Below are positions 58,030 to 64,000 of a DNA stretch of 64,000 nt, one piece after another. The position numbers were made by a program, and so were the translations under genes. The notes beneath the pieces are model-generated. The model made no database searches. It saw only the letters and a program-made list of their open reading frames with translations, and had not been told where the DNA came from. Position 1 is the first letter of the stretch, and each line of letters begins with the position of its first letter. The DNA comes from Megalonaias nervosa (Eukaryota; Mollusca; Bivalvia; Unionida; Unionidae). Location of the stretch: the NCBI GenBank assembly GCA_016617855.1, contig JAECUM010093618.1, positions 17,557-81,556 on the forward strand. The letters are read 5' to 3'.

Positions 58030-58245
58030 ACGTATTACCGAAGCCCAAGTCTAATTTTCCTGATGGCAGACCTAACATAACCTATCACTGGCAGCCCAAG
58101 TCTAATTTTCTTGATGGTAGACCTAACATAACATATCACTGGCAGTCCCTGTCTCATTTTCTTGATGGTAGACCTAACATAACCTATCACTGGCAACCCA
58201 AGTCTAATTTTCCTGAAGGTAGACCTAACATAACCTTTCGGACTG
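58030..58245. repeat. Minisatellite, 50-51 bp x 4
   Basis: Unit CCCAAGTCTAATTTTCTTGA plus TGGTAGACCTAACATAACCT and ATCACTGGCAG. The minus strand stays open across it (17 residues per unit), with no other sign of coding. Confidence 0.92.
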
Positions 58246-58489
58246 ATTAAGTGAGTCAATCATACTTTCTCTTCCAAATACTGATTGGAAAGAGCTCACA
58301 TCCATTCATATATATGAGCTTATTTCACTGGCACATTGATGTATTTATGTTTGTGAGTATTCATAAGAAACAAGAAACTCTTAACACTGGCAGCCACTGG
58401 TTAAAAGACAGCATAGCATATTTTTCTCCATGGCTTTTAATGATGAATTACTAGAAACATTTTCAAATGAAAATGTATCAGATGTAGGA

Positions 58490-58570
58490 AATCATTTGAT
58501 TAATAATGTGATTAATAATTAATTAATAATAATAATGATTAATAATTAATTAATAATTAATAATCAATCA
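58490..58570. repeat. Palindromic (ATTAAT)n tract
   Basis: Alternating ATTAATTAAT and AATAATAATG elements that can fold on themselves. Confidence 0.8.
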
Positions 58571-58801
58571 TCAAAATATCTAAACTATTTTAGAGCCATC
58601 TATAGAAATGTCAAAAGCCTAGGAAACTTCTACCAGGTATCTATCAATACTAACGATCGGTTACCTGGGAACCCGATCAAAGGGAAATTGTATTAAAATA
58701 AAATTAAAATAAGGAAATTAGATGCAGGTCTAACAATGAACACAGGGGCTCATATTGTGGAATCAATTTAACGATCAGTCATATAAGTACTATATAATAA
58801 T

Positions 58802-59720
58802 TGTTACGTGTAGGCTCATACAAATGTAACAGAAGAAAAGAGTGAAGTCAACAAGCTTTGTATATTTTAACAAAATTATTTATTTCCCTAGAAAACAATG
58901 TAAAAATTGGTAAATAGGACTTACAGTTTGTGAATATAATCCAAAATTTGATCCTAAGAATGAAAATACAAGTCCTATCACTAAATAGTTCTATTAGAAT
59001 CCAGGTTCGACTCTCGACGACATACAAATATGGAAGACGATGACATCAGATGTGGTCCAATGTACGAATATCAACAATTCCTCAATTGAATCAGTTTTTG
59101 TTTCCGAATAATTCCAGAATAAATTTCGATGAATATCTTTCAGAATTTTTTATAAGAAAGTCAACTTGTTGAGTTTCCAGGAGAATAAATTATTAAATCC
59201 AAAAATCAGATGAAAAACAAACAATCTGGCAACAAATAAAAATAACACCTTGTTCCTTCAAGATGTTAAAACAACTCTGACAGAAGAATATTAAGAATGC
59301 GTATTTAAACCCCAAAAACATCATTTCAAGTATCGCGAGATGGGTCATGTGGTCTCTTACTACAAGAAATCCATCATGTACGCCAGTGTAGCCCCACTTA
59401 AAAACCAATAATAAAAAAATGTTGTTTACACATGCTGATCACACAAGGAAAGTATGGCCCTGATACTGACCATTCATTTTAACTACTTGTTTACAAACTT
59501 CCCCAACCTAAGACAAACTAGGTTAACTAAACACAATTCTCATGTAACACATTTTACATCTTAGATAAATAACATTTAGTAAAAGAAAATATCGAATTGC
59601 TGAAAAAGAATTTCGAATCCGATAAAAATATTCATTACAATAAAATGTAATGAAACAAAAATAAAATAAAAAAGAATTTTAAAACTAACACACAAGCAGT
59701 TTAATTACATATACATAACA
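58802..59720 (-). mobile_element. 3' LTR of Gmr1-like copy 2
   Basis: The 919-base LTR reads TGTTATGTATATGTAATTAAA to CTACACGTAACA in minus orientation and corresponds to 49891-50841. A polypurine tract directly precedes it (59721-59734), which fixes it as the 3' LTR. Confidence 0.93.
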
Positions 59721-59734
59721 CTTCCCCCCATAAA
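59721..59734 (-). promoter_or_regulatory. Polypurine tract of Gmr1-like copy 2
   Basis: TTTATGGGGGGAAG abuts the LTR start TGTTATG. Polypurine tracts prime plus-strand DNA synthesis in LTR retrotransposons. Confidence 0.85.
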
Positions 59735-59854
59735 GAAAAAAGAAAGATTTATATAATAAAGCTTTCTTTTTACCATATGTAAATTATACATGAGGTAAAC
59801 AAAATTGCATGAAAATTCTTATGAATTATATAAAGTGTATATGAAATAATATTT

Positions 59855-60382
59855 CTATACACGGGAAAGTGCATCTGCAATCAAATTGTCTTTTCCTTTG
59901 ATGTGCCTGATGTTGAGATTATACTCTTGCAAAAACAAACTCCACCTTAATAATCTTTGATTTTTATTCTTCATCTTGTCGATGAAAGTAAGGGGGTTGT
60001 GATCACTATACACAACAATTGGAGAAGGAGCCGAGCTAATGTAAACTTCAAAATGTTGTAATGCCAAAATTAAAGCCAAACATTCCTTCTCGATTGTTGA
60101 ATAATTTCTTTGGTGCTTATTTAATTTCTTAGAGAAATAGCACACTGGGTGATCAATACCATTGCTGTCTTCTTGAATCAATACTGCTCCAATCCCAACA
60201 TCACTTGCATCCACAGACAATTTAAAAGACTGATTGAAATTTGGAGCTGTTAAAACCGGCGCACTTTTGAGTATTGCTTTTAACCTATCGAAAGCTTCCT
60301 GACATTTTTCGGTCCAGAGAAACTTATTTCTCTTACTTAACAAATTTGTCAGAGGTTCAGCAATATAGAAAAATTGGAACAA
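59855..60382 (-). pseudogene. Gmr1-like RNase H domain, copy 2
   Basis: Carries FKLSVDASDVGIGAVLIQED (start of RNase H, catalytic Asp), IEKECLALILALQHFEVYI (Glu), VVYSDHNPL (Asp) and ends IKGKDNLIADALSRV (Asp). All four acidic positions are present. It is separated from the RT by a one-base frameshift near 60365. The stop at 59855 ends pol; about 120 non-coding bases lead to the polypurine tract. Confidence 0.92.
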
Positions 60383-61956
60383 AACTTTCGATAGTATCCG
60401 GCCATACCCAAAAATCGCATTAATTGCTTTTTACTGACAGGCACAGGAAAATCAGAGATAACCTTCACCTTAGCATCAATAGGTTTAACTTGACCATGTC
60501 CCACAATATGTCCTAGGAAAGTTACACAAGCACGGCAAAACTCACTTTTAGATAAATTGATTGTCAAATTAGCATCAGTGAGTCTTTCAAAGAATTTCCG
60601 AATCATGGCTAGATGTCCTTTCCAAGTGTCGTTGTAGATGATGACATCATCAATATAAGCATCACAATTATCTAGACCGGAAGTCATCATATTCATCAAG
60701 CACTGAAACGTACTTGGAGAACCCTTCATCCCAAACGGCATTACTTTATATTGATAGAGTCCATCTGGAGTCACAAACACCGAAATTTCTTTCACTCTTT
60801 CCATAAGTGGAATTTGCCAAAATCCTTTCAGAAGGTCAAATTTGGTGACGTACTTGGCATTTCCAATTTTATCAATGCAATCATCGATCCTTGGTAACGG
60901 AAATGAATCTGTTTTTGTCACGCTGTTCACCTTCCTATAATCAATGCACATACGGAAAGTTTTATCCGGTTTTGGAACAAGTATGCATGGTGAACTCCAA
61001 TCACTCTTACTGGGCTCTATGAAATCGTTCTCCAACAAATACTGAATTTCCTTTTTCAAGTATTCCTGTTTGAGAGGGTTCATCCTGTATGGGTGTTGTT
61101 TCACAGGTTTTGAATCTACAATTTCAACGTCATGAAAAATTTTGTTTGTCCTCATAGAAATATCCGGAAACAAGTGCTCATATTCGAATAATAACTGTTT
61201 AAGTTCATTTCTTTCTTGTTGTTGCAAATGTAAAAGTTTCTGGTCTAAATCTTTCATAATTTCCAAATTCCGAAAATTTGTTGCTCCAAGATCAACGGTG
61301 TCCAATTGAATTTCTTCACTAAAATCCTCAGTTGGTGGGATAGGTACAACTAAATTAATTGTATGATTTACTGGGCTATCTCTTTCAGTATAGTCCTTTA
61401 ACATGTTAATGTGGCAAAGTTGTTTTTGTTTTCGTCTACCAGGAGTATTTATGATGTAATTTAAACCATTTACTTTCTTTTCAACTGTGTATGGACCGTA
61501 ATACTTAGCCTGAAGAGGATTTTGTGGAATGGGCAAGAGAGCTAGAACTCTATCACCTGGCTGAAACCTCCTATCCCTTGAGTTTTTATCATATCTTGAT
61601 TTCATTCTGGACTGAGTAGAGCGCAGATTTGCTCTTGAGACCTCACAAGCCTTTGACAATTTGTACTTAAAATCAGAAACATAGACAAGTAGATTGAGCT
61701 CAGTGTCTTCATTTGAAAGAAGTTTCTCTTTCAACAACTTCAAAGGTCCACGCACAGTATGTCCGAAAACTAGTTCAAACGGACTGAATCCTAAAGATTC
61801 TTGAATGGACTCCCTAACAGCAAACAAAAGTAAATGAATACCTTCATCCCAATCTTTGCTCGTATCAAAGCAATATGATCAAATCATATTCTTTAAAGTC
61901 TGATGAAATCTTTCCAAGGCCCCTTGGCTCTCAGGGTGATAGGCAGAAGATTTAAA
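60349..61956 (-). pseudogene. Gmr1-like integrase C-terminus plus reverse transcriptase, copy 2
   Basis: In order: the integrase end with HPESQGALERFH (Glu of the DDE triad), then a stop-bearing stretch, GFSPFELVFGHTVRGPL, and a C-terminal RFQPGDRVLALLP and YGPYTVEKKV barrel-like region. Then follows the RT with HPYRMNPLKQ, SPCILVPKPDKTFRMCIDYR, VTKFDLLKGFWQIPL and AYIDDVIIYND. The frame from 61956 has TAA at 61957-61959 and a TGA about 80 bases later that split it from the preceding integrase core. RT catalytic Asp residues are intact. Confidence 0.93.
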
Positions 61957-63444
61957 TTATTTAATGCCTAATTCGTGCATAGCTTGCTGGAAAATTCCAG
62001 AAATGAAATTTGACCCTTGATCCGATTGGACAGATTTGGGAAAGCCAAACTGAGTAAAAAACTTTATTAAAGCTTTTACTATAGTTTTGGTTTTAATATT
62101 CCTCAAAGGAATCGCCTCTGGGAATCTTGTTGACGAACACATAATGGTCAACAAATATTGGTTGCCTGATTTGGTCTTAGGTAAAGGACCAACACAATCT
62201 ACCATAATTCTGCTAAATGGTTCATCAAATGCAGGAATTGGTTGCAGATGAGCCTTAGGTATCTTCTGATTGGGTTTTCCTACCATTTGACAAGTATGAC
62301 AAGATCTACAAAATTTACAAACATCACTTTTGATTTTTGGCCAGTAAAAGTGAGTCAAGATCTTGTTATAAGTTTTATTTATCCCTAGATGACCAGCCAG
62401 AGGAGTTTCATGGGTCAAACTAAGTATTTCCTGTCTGTAAGATTTTGGAACTACAATCTGATAGTTCACTGACCACTCGTCATTAGCAGGTACCTCGGGA
62501 GGTCTCCATTTTCTCATAAGAATTCCATTTTTAATAAAATAACAGACAGGTACTTCAGTGGCTTCAGTTTCACTAATGGCCCTCTGAAACAAACAGGAGA
62601 TCTCAGGATCTTTTTCCTGTTCGACGACAAGTGATTGTCGTTTATCACCCTGATTAGATAAAAGAGAATGAGTATTTAAAAGAGGATCACTGTGATCAAT
62701 ACCACCTGATTGATCCAAATTAGAAGTGAAAGTGACCTCATCAAAAGCCTGACCAATACATGTGTCAGCTAAAGGAATATTTTCCTTATCAAAATCATTC
62801 TCAAGAGCTTTCTTTGACATAGCTCTGGTAACTGCACAAGCTGGGTATAAATCAGGGTATTCTTTTTCAGTTGGATCAACTTTCTGATCCAAAGAAGGCT
62901 TGTCAGTTACAAGTGGATTAACCACAACCTTGTCTCCAGCTAGGTCGTTGCCTAGAAACAAATGAATGCCCTCAACGGGTAGGTTAGACACTATACCGAC
63001 TGTCACAGGCCCTGAAACTAAGTCTGATGACAAAATTACAGAATGGAGAGGAACATTAACAAAGCCGCACTCTACTCTTTGAATGAGAACACTCTCATTA
63101 GAACAGGACTTCTCAGAAGAAGGCAAAATACCCGACACTAGAAGACTCTGAGAAGCTCCTGTATCCCTTAAAATTTTAATAAGGATAGGATTAGCCAAAT
63201 CACCCAAGAGTGATATAAAACCCTTCGACATGAATGGTTCATAATTCTCAATAATAAAATCAGACTGGGGTTTATTAGACCCAATAAATGTATTGCTTTC
63301 AATACATGACTGTGACCTTGACCTCTTAGAAATAAGAGCATTTGGGATAGGTCTATCTTGATTCTGATGCCTATATTTCAACTTGAAGCAATCAGAAATG
63401 ACGTGTCCTTTTTTCTTGCAATAAGTACATGTAGGCAGAGACAA
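61957..63444 (-). pseudogene. Gmr1-like zinc knuckle, protease, integrase core, copy 2
   Basis: CCHC knuckle CTYCKKKGHVISDC (residues 6-19). Protease active site DTGASQSLL (about residue 93). A long linker of about 220 residues, acidic and serine-rich. Integrase HHCC zinc segment GHLGINKTYNKILTHFYWPK ... CRSCHTC (about 355-400). Integrase core with MVDCVGPLP and SVQSDQGSNF (first two Asp of DDE) to the stop. Integrase before reverse transcriptase is the copia-like order. Confidence 0.94.
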
Positions 63445-64000
63445 GGATTTGAATCAAGTTTATCAGAAGCTTGATTTTTAAAAGTTGTGCCAGATTGAAT
63501 TTTAGGAGGAGACGTATTAGGCTGAAATACCTTTCTGCCAGTAGACTGCTGAGTGAATGATTTGCCTACAACAGGACCTTTATGAGTTAAGGGGTACTCA
63601 TCGGCAGCAAGAGCAGCATTTTCCAAGGTTTCAATCTTATGCTCTTCAAAATGATTCTTAATATCATTAGGAACACAGTTTTTGAACTCTTCAAGTAACA
63701 CAAGTTGTTCAAGACTTTCATAATCATGTTCAACTTTCTTGGATAAGCACCATCTCTTAAATAACTGTTCTTTTTCTCTTGCAAATTCGACATAAGTCTG
63801 TCCAGCTTCCTTTTTATAGTTCCTGAATTTTTGCCGGTAAGCCTCAGGGACTAACGCATAACCCCTTAAGATGCACTCCTTAACCAAATCATAATCAGAA
63901 CTCTGTTGTACTGACAGGGATGCACAGATGTTTCGGGCTTTGCCGAAAAGTACACATTGCAATAATTGAGTCCAATGCTCCCTTGGCCATTTCAAATTTT
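63445..64000 (-). pseudogene. Gmr1-like gag capsid, copy 2 (continues beyond window)
   Basis: The frame from 63995 to 63378 encodes the capsid C-terminal region: PREHWTQLLQCVLFGKA, VPEAYRQKFRNYKKEAGQTY, LEQLVLLEEFKNCVPNDIKN and HFEEHKIETLENAALAADEY. The last helices resemble a SCAN domain. A one-base deletion in a T run near 63448 (GGATTTGAAT here, GGATTTTGAAT in copy 1) shifts the end of gag out of frame with the zinc knuckle. Confidence 0.88.

Overview
Organism and setting. This is animal nuclear DNA: AT-rich, intron-dominated and CpG-poor, with spliced exons of a conserved gene, LTR retrotransposons, tRNA-derived SINEs and very many minisatellites. A TTAGGG-type telomeric stretch, a Gmr1-like Ty3/gypsy element and Polinton-type debris point to a marine invertebrate, perhaps a mollusc or an invertebrate deuterostome. 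Species cannot be fixed from the sequence.

Region 1 (1-8.2 kb) is a recently acquired, CpG-rich viral insertion of the Polinton/adintovirus/Polinton-like-virus kind. Ten closely packed minus-strand genes form a virion module. From upstream to downstream they are three small unknown proteins, a basic core-like protein, a double jelly-roll major capsid-like protein, a pVI-like protein, an adenain-like protease, a fibre-like protein, a two-span membrane protein and a minor-capsid-like protein. One plus-strand ORF faces them tail to tail. Most genes are broken by single stop codons and homopolymer frameshifts. No polymerase, integrase or packaging ATPase is visible beside them.

Region 2 (19.1-56.2 kb, minus strand) is one long host gene, SENP8 (NEDP1), the NEDD8-specific cysteine protease. 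I recovered five coding exons with matching splice phases and all catalytic residues: 56112-56200, 51515-51623, 42303-42418, 31197-31250 and 19101-19270. The first coding exon was not found and probably lies beyond the right edge.

The introns and flanks hold almost everything else: about fifteen minisatellite arrays, three SINE families, a hAT deletion derivative, a foldback element, a mariner-like MITE, a worn DIRS-like remnant, a decayed protein-primed DNA polymerase B of Polinton type (43.6-46.0 kb), and several solo LTRs. The array at 55.3-56.1 kb is built from the 3' end of a SENP8 exon plus its splice donor.

Region 3 consists of two minus-strand copies of one LTR retrotransposon family (46.0-50.8 kb truncated; 58.8 kb to the window end). 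Its pol order is protease, integrase, reverse transcriptase, RNase H, the copia-like order known from Gmr1-type Ty3/gypsy elements. Its Gag carries a SCAN-like capsid segment. Related solo LTRs lie at 13.7, 19.6, 25.5, 36.5 and 39.7 kb.
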